NCBI GenBank assembly: GCA_964020085.1
Contig: OZ026603.1
Span: forward strand, 5,438,993 to 5,502,992
Source: Micromussa lordhowensis
Lineage: Eukaryota; Cnidaria; Anthozoa; Scleractinia; Lobophylliidae
Reading direction: 5' to 3'
DNA: 64,000 nucleotides
Shown: piece after piece, positions 34,643-47,892 of the stretch
How the letters are laid out: each line of letters starts with the position of its first letter
Position numbering within the stretch: position 1 is the first letter of the stretch
Program-made: the position numbers and the translations under genes
The notes under the pieces: generated by a model
The model's database searches: none
What the model saw: only the letters and a program-made list of their open reading frames with translations
What the model was told of the DNA's origin: nothing

Positions 34643-37541
34643 TGGCACTTTAAGGAAATCTCAGTTAGAACATGATGGCATTGGCGCTAGGGTGTTTTTT
34701 CTGGCCTTCTTTTTGCAGTAGTTTCCCCTGGTCCCAACTTTGCAGAATTTCAGAAAACGCGCGCTGGGGGTCCCCTTGGCAAATTTGACATAGCTCGGCT
34801 TCACGGGCACTTTAAGAGGCGCGGTTTGCAGCAAAATGTTCTGCTAGGTTGGCACTTGAAGGAAATCCTAGTTAGAACATGATGGCATTGGCGCCAGGGT
34901 GTTTTTTTCTGGCCTTCTTTTTGCAGTAGTTTCCCCTGGTCCCAACTTTGCAGAATTTCAGAAAACGCGCGCTGGGGGCCCCTTGGCAAATTTGACATAG
35001 CTCGGCTTCACGGGCACTTTAAGAGGCGCGGTTTGCAGCAAAATGTTCTGCTAGGTTGGCACTTTAAGGAAATCCTAGTTAGAACATGATGGCATTGGCG
35101 CCAGGGTGTTTTTTCTGGCCTTCTTTTTGCAGTAGTTTCCCCTGGTCCCAACTTTGCAGAATTTCAGAAAACGCGCGCTGGGGGTCCCCTTGGCAAATTT
35201 GACATAGCTCGGCTTCACGGGCACTTTAAGAGGCGCGGTTTGCAGCAAAATGTTCTGCTAGAATGGCATTTGAAGGAAATTTTAGTTAGAACATGATGGC
35301 ATTGGCGCCAGGGTGTTTTTTCTGGCCTTCTTTTTGCAGTAGTTTCCCCTGGTCCCAACTTTGCAGAATTTCAGAAAACGCGCGCTGGGGGTCCCCTTGG
35401 CAAATTTGACATAGCTCGGCTTCACGGGCACTTTAAGAGGCGCGGTTTGCAGCAAAATGTTCTGCTAGGTTGGCACTTTAAGGAAATGGTAGTTACAACA
35501 TGATGGCATTGGCGCCAGGGTGTTTTTTGTGGCCTTTTTTTTGCAGTAGTTTCCCCTGGTCCCAACTTTGCAGAATTTCAGAAAACGCGCGCTGGGGGTC
35601 CCCTTGGCAAATTTGACATAGCTCGGCTTCACGGGCACTTTAAGAGGCGCGGTTTGCAGCAAAATGTTCTGCTAGGTTGGCACTACAAGAAAATTGTAGT
35701 TTAAACATGATGGCATTGGCGCCAGGGTGTTTTTTCTGGCCTTCTTTTTGCAGTAGTTTCCCCTGGTCCCAACTTTGCAGAATTTCAGAAAACGCGCGCT
35801 GGGGGTCCCCTTGGCAAATTTGACATAGCTCGGCTTCACGGGCACTTTAAGAGGCGCGGTTTGCAGCAAAATGTTCTGCTAGGTTGGCACTTTAAGGAAA
35901 TTGTAGTTACAACATGATGGCATTGGCGCCAGGGTGTTTTTTCTGGCCTTCTTTTTGCAGTAGTTTCCCCTGGTCCCAACTTTGCAGAATTTCAGAAAAC
36001 GCGCGCTGGGGGTCCCCTTGGCAAATTTGACATAGCTCGGCTTCACGGGCACTTTAAGAGGCGCGGTTTGCAGCAAAATGTTTTGCTAGGTTGGCACTTG
36101 AAGGAAATCGTAGTGAGAACATGATGGCATTGGCGCCAGGGTGTTTTTTCTGGCCTTCTTTTTGCAGTAGTTTCCCCTGGTCCCAACTTTGCAGAATTTC
36201 AGAAAACGCGCGCTGGGGGTCCCCTTGGCAAATTTGACATAGCTCGGCTTCACGGGCACTTTAAGAGGCGCGGTTTGCAGCAAAATGTTCTGCTAGGTTG
36301 GCACTTTAAGGAAATCTCAGTTAGAACATGATGGCATTGGCGCTAGGGTGTTTTTTCTGGCCTTCTTTTTGCAGTAGTTTCCCCTGGTCCCAACTTTGCA
36401 GAATTTCAGAAAACGCGCGCTGGGGGTCCCCTTGGCAAATTTGACATAGCTCGGCTTCACGGGCACTTTAAGAGGCGCGGTTTGCAGCAAAATGTTCTGC
36501 TAGGTTGGCACTTGAAGGAAATCCTAGTTAGAACATGATGGCATTGGCGCCAGGGTGTTTTTTTCTGGCCTTCTTTTTGCAGTAGTTTCCCCTGGTCCCA
36601 ACTTTGCAGAATTTCAGAAAACGCGCGCTGGGGGTCCCCTTGGCAAATTTGACATAGCTCGGCTTCACGGGCACTTTAAGAGGCGCGGTTTGCAGCAAAA
36701 TGTTCTGCTAGGTTGGCACTTCAAGGAAATCCTAGTTAGAATATGATGGCATTGGCGCCAGGGTGTTTTTTCTGGCCTTCTTTTTGCAGTAGTTTCCCCT
36801 GGTCCCAACTTTGCAGAATTTCAGAAAACGCGCGCTGGGGGTCCCCTTGGCAAATTTGACATAGCTCGGCTTCACGGGCACTTTAAGAGGCGCGGTTTGC
36901 AGCAAAATGTTCTGCTAGGTTGGCATTTGAAGAAAATTTTAGTTAGAACATGATGGCATTGGCGCCAGGGTGTTTTTTCTGGCCTTCTTTTTGCAGTAGT
37001 TTCCCCTGGTCCCAACTTTGCAGAATTTCAGAAAACGCGCGCTGGGGGTCCCCTTGGCAAATTTGACATAGCTCGGCTTCACGGGCACTTTAAGAGGCGC
37101 GGTTTGCAGCAAAATGTTCTGCTAGGTTGGCACTTTAAGGAAATCGTAGTTACAACATGATGGCATTGGCGCCAGGGTGTTTTTTGTGGCCTTCTTTTTG
37201 CAGTAGTTTCCCCTGGTCCCAACTTTGCAGAATTTCAGAAAACGCGCGCTGGGGGTCCCCTTGGCAAATTTGACATAGCTCGGCTTCACGGGCACTTTAA
37301 GAGGCGCGGTTTGCAGCAAAATGTTCTGCTAGGTTGGCACTACAAGAAAATTCTAGTTAAAACATGATGGCATTGGCGCCAGGGTGTTTTTTCTGGCCTT
37401 CTTTTTGCAGTAGTTTCCCCTGGTCCCAACTTTGCAGAATTTCAGAAAACGCGCGCTGGGGGTCCCCTTGGCAAATTTGATATAGCTCGGCTTCACGGGC
37501 ACTTTAAGAGGCGCGGTTTGCAGCAAAATGTTCTGCTAGGT
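34643..37541. repeat. 14-monomer higher-order unit G1 (2899 bp)
   Basis: Matches 37542-40440 at an offset of 2899 bp (14 x 207 + 1). Shared rare markers are AAATCTCAG and GGCGCTAGGG (near 34686), a 7-T run followed by CTGGGGGCCCC (near 34975), GCTAGAATGGCATTTG (near 35260), GTGGCCTTTTTTTTGC (near 35530), GTAGTTTAAAC, GTAGTGAGAAC (near 36112), AGAATATGATGG (near 36738) and GATATAGCTCGG (near 37479). At every landmark compared the two copies agree. An 8-monomer sub-period links 34.2-34.9 kb with 35.9-36.5 kb. Confidence 0.92.
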
Positions 37542-40440
37542 TGGCACTTTAAGGAAATCTCAGTTAGAACATGATGGCATTGGCGCTAGGGTGTTTTTTC
37601 TGGCCTTCTTTTTGCAGTAGTTTCCCCTGGTCCCAACTTTGCAGAATTTCAGAAAACGCGCGCTGGGGGTCCCCTTGGCAAATTTGACATAGCTCGGCTT
37701 CACGGGCACTTTAAGAGGCGCGGTTTGCAGCAAAATGTTCTGCTAGGTTGGCACTTGAAGGAAATCCTAGTTAGAACATGATGGCATTGGCGCCAGGGTG
37801 TTTTTTTCTGGCCTTCTTTTTGCAGTAGTTTCCCCTGGTCCCAACTTTGCAGAATTTCAGAAAACGCGCGCTGGGGGCCCCTTGGCAAATTTGACATAGC
37901 TCGGCTTCACGGGCACTTTAAGAGGCGCGGTTTGCAGCAAAATGTTCTGCTAGGTTGGCACTTTAAGGAAATCCTAGTTAGAACATGATGGCATTGGCGC
38001 CAGGGTGTTTTTTCTGGCCTTCTTTTTGCAGTAGTTTCCCCTGGTCCCAACTTTGCAGAATTTCAGAAAACGCGCGCTGGGGGTCCCCTTGGCAAATTTG
38101 ACATAGCTCGGCTTCACGGGCACTTTAAGAGGCGCGGTTTGCAGCAAAATGTTCTGCTAGAATGGCATTTGAAGGAAATTTTAGTTAGAACATGATGGCA
38201 TTGGCGCCAGGGTGTTTTTTCTGGCCTTCTTTTTGCAGTAGTTTCCCCTGGTCCCAACTTTGCAGAATTTCAGAAAACGCGCGCTGGGGGTCCCCTTGGC
38301 AAATTTGACATAGCTCGGCTTCACGGGCACTTTAAGAGGCGCGGTTTGCAGCAAAATGTTCTGCTAGGTTGGCACTTTAAGGAAATGGTAGTTACAACAT
38401 GATGGCATTGGCGCCAGGGTGTTTTTTGTGGCCTTTTTTTTGCAGTAGTTTCCCCTGGTCCCAACTTTGCAGAATTTCAGAAAACGCGCGCTGGGGGTCC
38501 CCTTGGCAAATTTGACATAGCTCGGCTTCACGGGCACTTTAAGAGGCGCGGTTTGCAGCAAAATGTTCTGCTAGGTTGGCACTACAAGAAAATTGTAGTT
38601 TAAACATGATGGCATTGGCGCCAGGGTGTTTTTTCTGGCCTTCTTTTTGCAGTAGTTTCCCCTGGTCCCAACTTTGCAGAATTTCAGAAAACGCGCGCTG
38701 GGGGTCCCCTTGGCAAATTTGACATAGCTCGGCTTCACGGGCACTTTAAGAGGCGCGGTTTGCAGCAAAATGTTCTGCTAGGTTGGCACTTTAAGGAAAT
38801 TGTAGTTACAACATGATGGCATTGGCGCCAGGGTGTTTTTTCTGGCCTTCTTTTTGCAGTAGTTTCCCCTGGTCCCAACTTTGCAGAATTTCAGAAAACG
38901 CGCGCTGGGGGTCCCCTTGGCAAATTTGACATAGCTCGGCTTCACGGGCACTTTAAGAGGCGCGGTTTGCAGCAAAATGTTTTGCTAGGTTGGCACTTGA
39001 AGGAAATCGTAGTGAGAACATGATGGCATTGGCGCCAGGGTGTTTTTTCTGGCCTTCTTTTTGCAGTAGTTTCCCCTGGTCCCAACTTTGCAGAATTTCA
39101 GAAAACGCGCGCTGGGGGTCCCCTTGGCAAATTTGACATAGCTCGGCTTCACGGGCACTTTAAGAGGCGCGGTTTGCAGCAAAATGTTCTGCTAGGTTGG
39201 CACTTTAAGGAAATCTCAGTTAGAACATGATGGCATTGGCGCTAGGGTGTTTTTTCTGGCCTTCTTTTTGCAGTAGTTTCCCCTGGTCCCAACTTTGCAG
39301 AATTTCAGAAAACGCGCGCTGGGGGTCCCCTTGGCAAATTTGACATAGCTCGGCTTCACGGGCACTTTAAGAGGCGCGGTTTGCAGCAAAATGTTCTGCT
39401 AGGTTGGCACTTGAAGGAAATCCTAGTTAGAACATGATGGCATTGGCGCCAGGGTGTTTTTTTCTGGCCTTCTTTTTGCAGTAGTTTCCCCTGGTCCCAA
39501 CTTTGCAGAATTTCAGAAAACGCGCGCTGGGGGTCCCCTTGGCAAATTTGACATAGCTCGGCTTCACGGGCACTTTAAGAGGCGCGGTTTGCAGCAAAAT
39601 GTTCTGCTAGGTTGGCACTTCAAGGAAATCCTAGTTAGAATATGATGGCATTGGCGCCAGGGTGTTTTTTCTGGCCTTCTTTTTGCAGTAGTTTCCCCTG
39701 GTCCCAACTTTGCAGAATTTCAGAAAACGCGCGCTGGGGGTCCCCTTGGCAAATTTGACATAGCTCGGCTTCACGGGCACTTTAAGAGGCGCGGTTTGCA
39801 GCAAAATGTTCTGCTAGGTTGGCATTTGAAGAAAATTTTAGTTAGAACATGATGGCATTGGCGCCAGGGTGTTTTTTCTGGCCTTCTTTTTGCAGTAGTT
39901 TCCCCTGGTCCCAACTTTGCAGAATTTCAGAAAACGCGCGCTGGGGGTCCCCTTGGCAAATTTGACATAGCTCGGCTTCACGGGCACTTTAAGAGGCGCG
40001 GTTTGCAGCAAAATGTTCTGCTAGGTTGGCACTTTAAGGAAATCGTAGTTACAACATGATGGCATTGGCGCCAGGGTGTTTTTTGTGGCCTTCTTTTTGC
40101 AGTAGTTTCCCCTGGTCCCAACTTTGCAGAATTTCAGAAAACGCGCGCTGGGGGTCCCCTTGGCAAATTTGACATAGCTCGGCTTCACGGGCACTTTAAG
40201 AGGCGCGGTTTGCAGCAAAATGTTCTGCTAGGTTGGCACTACAAGAAAATTCTAGTTAAAACATGATGGCATTGGCGCCAGGGTGTTTTTTCTGGCCTTC
40301 TTTTTGCAGTAGTTTCCCCTGGTCCCAACTTTGCAGAATTTCAGAAAACGCGCGCTGGGGGTCCCCTTGGCAAATTTGATATAGCTCGGCTTCACGGGCA
40401 CTTTAAGAGGCGCGGTTTGCAGCAAAATGTTCTGCTAGGT
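37542..40440. repeat. 14-monomer higher-order unit G2 (2899 bp)
   Basis: Direct tandem copy of G1, including the shortened G-run and expanded T-run monomer near 37800-37880 and the GATATAGCTCGG variant near 40378. Identity ends near 40441, where GGCACTTCAAGGAAATTC replaces the GGCACTTTAAGGAAATCTC expected from G1. The near-perfect match suggests a very recent duplication or an assembly duplication. Confidence 0.92.
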
Positions 40441-43400
40441 TGGCACTTCAAGGAAATTCTAGTTAGAACATGATGGCATTGGCGCCAGGGTGTTTTTTCT
40501 GGCCTTCTTTTTGCAGTAGTTTCCCCTGGTCCCAACTTTGCAGAATTTCAGAAAACGCGCGCTGGGGGTCCCCTTGGCAAATTTGACATAGCTCGGCTTC
40601 ACGGGCACTTTAAGAGGCGCGGTTTGCAGCAAAATGTTCTGCTAGGTTGGCACTTTAAGGAAATCCTAGTTAAAACATGATGGCATTGGCGCCAGGGTGT
40701 TTTTTCTGGCCTTCTTTTTGCAGTAGTTTCCCCTGGTCCCAACTTTGCAGAATTTCAGAAAACGCGCGCTGGGGGTCCCCTTGGCAAATTTGACATAGCT
40801 CGGCTTCACGGGCACTTTAAGAGGCGCGGTTTGCAGCAAAATGTTCTGCTAGGTTGGCACTTCAAGGAAATCCTAGTTACAACATAATGGCATTGGCGCC
40901 AGGGTGTTTTTTCTGGCCTTCTTTTTGCAGTAGTTTCCCCTGGTCCCAACTTTGCAGAATTTCAGAAAACGCGCGCTGGGGTCCCCTTGGCAAATTTGCC
41001 ATAGCTCGGCTTCACGGGCACTTTAAGAGGCGCGGTTTGCAGCAAAATGTTCTGCTAGGTTGGCACTTCAAGAAAATGCTAGTTAGAACATGATGGCATT
41101 GGCGCCAGGGTGTTTTTTCTGTCCTTCTTTTTGCAGTAGTTTCCCCTGGTCCCAACTTTGCAGAATTTCAGAAAACGCGCGCTGGGGGTCCCCTTGGCAA
41201 ATTTGACATAGCTCGGCTTAACGGGCACTTTAAGAGGCGCGGTTTGCAGCAAAATGTTCTGCTAGGTTGGCACTTAAAGGAAATCCTAGTTAGAACATGA
41301 TGGCATTGGCGCCAGGGTGTTTTTTCTGGCCTTCTTTTTGCAGTAGTTTCCCCTGGTCCCAACTTTGCAGAATTTCAGAAAACGCGCGCTGGGGGTCCCC
41401 TTGGCAAATTTGACATAGCTCGGCTTCACGGGCACTTTAAGAGGCGCGGTTTGCAGCAAAATGTTCTGCTAGGTTGGCACTTCAAGGAAATCCTAGTTAG
41501 AACATGATGGCATTGGCGCCAGGGTGTTTTTTCTGGCCTTCTTTTTGCAGTAGTTTCCCCTGGTCCCAACTTTGCAGAATTTCAGAAAACGCGCGCTGGG
41601 GGTCCCCTTGGCAAATTTGACATAGCTCGGCTTCACGGGCACTTTAAGAGGCGCGGTTTGCAGCAAAATGTTCTGCTATGTTGCAACTTTAAGGAAATCC
41701 TAGTTAGAACATGATGGCATTGGCGCCAGGGTGTTTTTTTTGGCCTTCTTTTTGCAGTAGTTTCCCCTGGTCCCAACTTTGCAGAATTTCAGAAAACGCG
41801 CGCTGGGGGTCCCCTTGGCAAATTTGACATAGCTCGGCTTCACGGGCACTTTAAGAGGCGCGGTTTGCAGCAAAATGTTTTGCTAGGTTGACACTTCAAC
41901 GAAATCTTAGTTAGAACATGATGGCATTGGCGCCAGGGTGTTTTTTCTGGCCTTCTTTTTGCAGTAGTTTCCCCTGGTCCCAACTTTGCAGAATTTCAGA
42001 AAACGCGCGCTGGGGGTCCCCTTGGCAAATTTGACATAGCTCGGCTTCACGGGCACTTTAAGAGGCGCGGTTTGCAGCAAAATGTTCTGCTAGGTTGGCA
42101 TTTTAAGGAAATTTTAGTTAGAACATGATGGCATTGGCGCCAGGGTGTTTTTTGTGGCCTTCTTTTTGCAGTAGTTTCCCCTGGTCCCAACTTTGCAGAA
42201 TTTCAGAAAACGCGCGGTGGGGGTTCCCTTGGCAAATTTGACATAGCTCGGCTTCTCGGGCACTTTAAGAGGCGCGGTTTGCAGCAAAATGTTCTGCTAG
42301 GTTGGCACTTCAAGAAAATCCTAGTTAAAACATGATGGCATTGGCGCCAGGGTGTTTTTTCTGGCCTTCTTTTTGCAGTAGTTTCCCCTGGTCCCAACTT
42401 TGCAGAATTTCAGAAAACGCGCGCTGGGGGTCCCCTTGGCAAATTTGACATAGCTCGGCTTCACGGGCACTTTAAGAGGCGCGGTTTGCAGCAAAATGTT
42501 CTGCTAGGTTGGCACTTGAAGGAAATCCTAGTTAGAACATGATGGCATTGGCGCCAGGGTGTTTTTTCTGGCCTTCTTTTTGCAGTAGTTTGCCCTGGTC
42601 CCAACTTTGCAGAATTTCAGAAAACGCGCGCTGGGGGTCCCCTTGGCAAATTTGACATAGCTCGGCTTCACGGGCACTTTAAGAGGCGCGGTTTGCAGCA
42701 AAATGTTCTGCTAGATTGGCACTTCAAAAAAATCCCAGTTAGAACATGATGGCATTGGCGCCAGGGTGTTTTTTCTGGCCTTCTTTTTGCAGTAGTTTCC
42801 CCTGGTCCCAACTTTGCAGAATTTTAGAAAACGAGCGCTGGGGGTCCCCTTGGCAAATTTGACATAGCTCGGCTTCACGGGCACTTTAAGAGGCGCGGTT
42901 TGCAGCAAAATGTTCTGCTAAATTGGCACTTTAAGGAAATCCTAGTTAAAACATGATGGCATTGGCGCCAGGGTGTTTTTTCTGGCCTTCTTTTTGCAGT
43001 AGTTTCCCCTGGTCCCAACTTTGCAGAATTTCAGAAAACGCGCGCTGGGGGTCCCCTTGGCAAATTTGACATAGCTCGGCTTAACGGGCACTTTAAGAGG
43101 CGCGGTTTGCAGCAAAATGTTCTGCTAGGTTGGCACTTTAAGGAAATTATAGTTAGAACATGATGGCATTGGCGCCAGGGTGTTTCTTCTGGCCTTCTTT
43201 TTGCAGTAGTTTCCCCTGGTCCCAACTTTGCAGAATTTCAGAAAACGCGCGCTGGGGGTCCCCTTGGCAAATTTGACATAGCTCGGCTTCACGGGCACTT
43301 TAAGAGGCGCGGTTTGCAGCAAAATGTTTTGCTAGGTTGACACTTCAAGGAAATTTTAGTTAGAACATGATGGCATTGGCGCCAGGGTGTTTTTTCTGGC

Positions 43401-46400
43401 CTTCTTTTTGCAGTAGTTTCCCCTGGTCCCAACTTTGCAGAATTTCAGAAAACGCGCGCTGGGGGTCTCCTTGGCAAATTTGACATAGCTCGGCTTCACG
43501 GGCACTTTAAGAGGCGCGGTTTGCAGCAAAATGTTCTGCTAGGTTGGCACTTTAAGGAAATTATAGTTAGAACATGATGGCATTGGCGCCAGGGTGTTTC
43601 TTCTGGCCTTCTTTTTGCAGTAGTTTCCCCTGGTCCCAACTTTGCAGAATTTCAGAAAACGCGCGCTGGGGGTCCCCTTGGCAAATTTGACATAGCTCGG
43701 CTTCACGGGCACTTTAAGAGGCGCGGTTTGCAGCAAAATGTTTTGCTAGGTTGGCACTTCAAGGAAATTCTAGTTAGAACATGATGGCATTGGCGCCAGG
43801 GTGTTTTTTCTGGCCTTCTTTTTGCAGTAAATTCCCCTGGTCCCAACTTTGCAGAATTTCAGAAAACGCGCGCTGGGGGTCCCCTTGGCAAATTTGACAT
43901 AGCTCGGCTTAACGGGCACTTTAAGAGGCGCGGTTTGCAGCAAAATGTTCTGCTAGGTTGGCACTTCAAGGAAATCCTAGTTAGAACATGATGGCATTGG
44001 CGACAGGGTGTTTTTTCTGGCCTTCTTTTTGCAGTAGTTTCCCCTGGTCCCAACTTTGCAGAATTTCAGAAAACGCGCGCTGGGGGTCCCCTTGGCAAAT
44101 TTGACATAGCTCGGCTTCACGGGCACTTTAAGAGGCGCGGTTTGCAGCAAAATGTTCTGCTAGGTTGCAACTTTAAGGAAATCCTAGTTAGAACATGATG
44201 GCATTGGCGCCAGGGTGTTTTTTTTGGCCTTCTTTTTGCAGTAGTTTCCCCTGGTCCCAACTTTGCAGAATTTCAGAAAACGCGCGCTGGGGGTCCCCTT
44301 GGCAAATTTGACATAGCTCGGCTTCACGGGCACTTTAAGAGGCGCGGTTTGCAGCAAAATGTTTTGCTAGGTTGACACTTGAAGGAAATCTTAGTTAGAA
44401 CATGATGGCATTGGCGCCAGGGTGTTTTTTCTGGCCTTCTTTTTGCAGTAGTTTCCCCTGGTCCCAACTTTGCAGAATTTCAGAAAACGCGCGCTGGGGG
44501 TCCCCTTGGCAAATTTGACATAGCTCGGCTTCACGGGCACTTTAAGAGGCGCGGTTTGCAGCAAAATGTTTTGCTAAATTGGCACTTTAAGGAAATCCTA
44601 GTTAAAACATGATGGCATTGGCGCCAGGGTGTTTTTTCTGGCCTTCTTTTTGCAGTAGTTTCCCCTGGTCCCAACTTTGCAGAATTTCAGAAAACGCGCG
44701 CTGGGGGTCCCCTTGGCAAATTTGACATAGCTCGGCTTCACGGGCACTTTAAGAGGCGCGGTTTGCAGCAAAATGTTTTGCTAGGTTGGCACTTCAAGGA
44801 AATCCTAGTTAGAACATGATGGCATTGGCGCCAGGGTGTTTTTTCTGGCCTTCTTTTTGCAGTAGTTTCCCCTGGTCCCAACTTTGCAGAATTTCAGAAA
44901 ACGCGCGCTGGGGGTCCCCTTGGCAAATTTGACATAGCTCGGCTTAACGGGCACTTTAAGAGGCGCGGTTTGCAGCAAAATGTTCTGCTAGGTTGGCACT
45001 TTAAGAAAATCCTAGTTAGAACATGATGGCATTGGCGACAGGGTGTTTTTTGTGGCCTTCTTTTTGCAGTAGTTTCCCCTGGTCCCAACTTTGCAGAATT
45101 TCAGAAAACGCGCGCTGGGGGTCCCCTTGGCAAATTTGACATAGCTCGGCTTCACGGGCACTTTAAGAGGCGCGGTTTGCAGCAAAATGTTCTGCTAGGT
45201 TGGCACTTCAAGGAAATCATAGTTAGAACATGATGGCATTGGCGCCAGGGTGTTTTTTCTGGCCTTCTTTTTGCAGTAGTTTCCCCTGGTCCCAACTTTG
45301 CAGAATTTCAGAAAACGCGCGCTGGGGGTCCCCTTGGCAAATTTGACATAGCTCGGCTTCACGGGCACTTTAAGAGGCGCGGTTTGCAGCAAAATGTTCT
45401 GCTAGGTTGCAACTTTAAGGAAATCCTAGTTAGAACATGATGGCATTGGCGCCAGGGTGTTTTTTTTGGCCTTCTTTTTGCAGTAGTTTCCCCTGGTCCC
45501 AACTTTGCAGAATTTCAGAAAACGCGCGCTGGGGGTCCCCTTGGCAAATTTGACATAGCTCGGCTTCTCGGGCACTTTAAGAGGCGCGGTTTGCAGCAAA
45601 ATGTTTTGCTAGGTTGACACTTCAAGGAAATTTTAGCTACAACATGATGGCATTGGCGCCAGGGTGTTTTTTCTGGCCTTCTTTTTGCAGTAGTTTCCCC
45701 TGGTCCCAACTTTGCAGAATTTCAGAAAACGCGCGCTGGGGGTCCCCTTGGCAAATTTGACATAGCTCGGCTTCACGGGCACTTTAAGAGGCGCGGTTTC
45801 CAGCAAAATGTTCTGCTAGGTTGGCACTTTAAGGAAATCCTAGTTAGAACATGATGGCATTGGCGCCAGGGTGTTTTTTGTGGCCTTCTTTTTGCAGTAG
45901 TTTCCCCTGGTCCCAACTTTGCAGAATTTCAGAAAACGCGCGGTGGGGGTTCCCTTGGCAAATTTGACATAGCTCGGCTTCTCGGGCACTTTAAGAGGCG
46001 CGGTTTGCAGCAAAATGTTGTGCTAGGATGGCACTTCAAGAAAATCTTAGTTAAAACATGATGGCATTGGCGCCAGGGTGTTTTTTCTGGCCTTCTTTTT
46101 GCAGTAGTTTCCCCTGGTCCCAACTTTGCAGAATTTCAGAAAACGCGCGCTGGGGGTCCCCTTGGCAAATTTGACATAGCTCGGCTTCACGGGCACTTTA
46201 AGAGGCGCGGTTTGCAGCAAAATGTTCTGCTAGGTTGGCACTTCAAAAAAATCCCAGTTAGAACATGATGGCATTGGCGCCAGGGTGTTTTTTCTGGCCT
46301 TCTTTTTGCAGTAGTTTCCCCTGGTCCCAACTTTGCAGAATTTTAGAAAACGAGCGCTGGGGGTCCCCTTGGCAAATTTGACATAGCTCGGCTTCACGGG

Positions 46401-46859
46401 CACTTTAAGAGGCGCGGTTTGCAGCAAAATGTTCTGCTAAATTGGCACTTTAAGGAAATTCTAGTTAAAACATGATGGCATTGGCGCCAGGGTGTTTTTT
46501 CTGGCCTTCTTTTTGCAGTAGTTTCCCCTGGTCTCAACTTTGCAGAATTTCAGAAAACGCGCGCTGGGGGTCCCCTTGGCAAATTTGACATAGCTCGGCT
46601 TCACGGGCACTTTAAGAGGCGCGGTTTGCAGCAAAATGTTTTGCTAGGTTGGCACTTCAAGGAAATCTTAGTTAGAACATGATGGCATTGGCGCCAGGGT
46701 GTTTTTTCTGGCCTTCTTTTTGCAGTAGTTTCCCCTGGTCCCAACTTTGCAGAATTTCAGAAAACGCGCGCTGGGGGTCCCCTTGGCAAATTTGACATAG
46801 CTCGGCTTCACGAGCACTTTAAGAGGCGCGGTTTGCAGCAAAATGTTCTGCTAGGTTGG
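40441..46859. repeat. Mixed monomers with short and dispersed duplications
   Basis: About 31 monomers. A 2-monomer (414 bp) duplication links 43125-43322 with 43539-43736 (shared GTGTTTCTTCTGG). Monomers with TTCAAAAAAATCCCAG plus AAACGAGCG recur 3519 bp apart (near 42723 and 46243). Copies with GCGGTGGGGGTTCCC and CTTCTCGGGC recur 3726 bp apart (near 42220 and 45945). Rare changes are ACATAATGG near 40885, TTTGCCATAGC near 40997, GTAAATTCCCC near 43827 and GGCGACAGGG near 44000 and 45034. No gene. Confidence 0.85.
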
Positions 46860-47892
46860 CACTTCAAGGAAATTCTAGTTAGAACATGATGGCATTGGCG
46901 CCAGGGTGTTTTTTCTGGCCTTCTTTTTGCAGTAGTTTCCCCTGGTCCCAACTTTGCAGAATTTCAGAAAACGCGCGCTGGGGGTCCCCTTGGCAAATTT
47001 GACATAGCTCGGCTTCACGGGCACTTTAAGAGGCGCGGTTTGCAGCAAAATGTTTTGCTAGGTTGGCACTTGAAGTAAATTGTAGTTACAACATGATGGC
47101 ATTGGCGCCAGGGTGTTTTCTCTGGCCTTCTTTTTGCAGTAGTTTCCCCTGGTCCCAACTTTGCAGAATTTCAGAAAACGCGCGCTGGGGGTCCCCTTGG
47201 CAAATTTGACATAGCTTGGCTTCACGGGCACTTTAAGAGGCGCGGTTTGCAGCAAAATGTTTTGCTAGGTTGGCACTTTAAGGAAATGCTAGTTAGAACA
47301 TGATGGCATTGGCGCCAGGGTGTTTTTTCTGGCCTTCTTTTTGCAGTAGTTTCCCCTGGTCCCAACTTTGCAGAATTTCAGAAAACGCGCGCTGGGGGTC
47401 CCCTTGACAAATTTGACATAGCTCAGCTTCACGGGCACTTTAAGAGGCGCGGTTTGCAGCAAAATGTTCTGCTAGGTTGGCACTTCAAGGAAATTGTAGT
47501 TAGAACATGATGCCATTGCGCCAGGGTGTTTTTTCTGGCCTTCTTTTTGCAGTAGTTTCCCTGGTCCCAACTTTGCAGAATTTCAGAAAACGCGCGCTGG
47601 GGGTCCCCTTGGCAAATTTGACATAGCTCGGCTTCACGGGCACTTTAAGAGGCACGGTTTGCAGCAAAATGTTCTGCTAGGTTGGCACTTCAAGGAAATC
47701 TTAGTTAGAACATGATGGCATTGGCGCCAGGGTGTTCTTTCTGGCCTTCTTTTTGCAGTAGTTTCCCCTGGTCCCAACTTTGCAGAATTTCAGAAAACGC
47801 GCGCTGGGGGTCCCCTTGGCAAATTTGACATAGCTCGGCTTCACGGGCACTTTAAGAGGCGCGGTTTGCAGCAAAATGTTCTGCTAGGTTGG
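46860..47892. repeat. 5-monomer higher-order unit K1 (1033 bp)
   Basis: Matches 47893-48925 at an offset of 1033 bp (5 x 207 - 2). Shared markers are TTGAAGTAAATTG with GTGTTTTCTCTGG (near 47075-47120), CATAGCTTGGC, TTGACAAATTTG with GCTCAGC (near 47406), the 205-bp monomer at 47507-47711, and GTGTTCTTTCTGG (near 47735). The two missing bases lie in the 205-bp monomer. Confidence 0.88.
47507..47711. repeat. 205-bp variant monomer, same rare haplotype as 5540-5743
   Basis: The copy has ATGCCATTGCGCC (one G lost), TTTCCCTGG (one C lost) and GGCACGG. The two deletions and the G-to-A change also occur together at 5540-5743, about 42 kb away, and in the K2 copy at 48540-48744. It lacks the T-tract loss and CGCCGGGGG change of the 5.5 kb copy. 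Confidence 0.9.
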
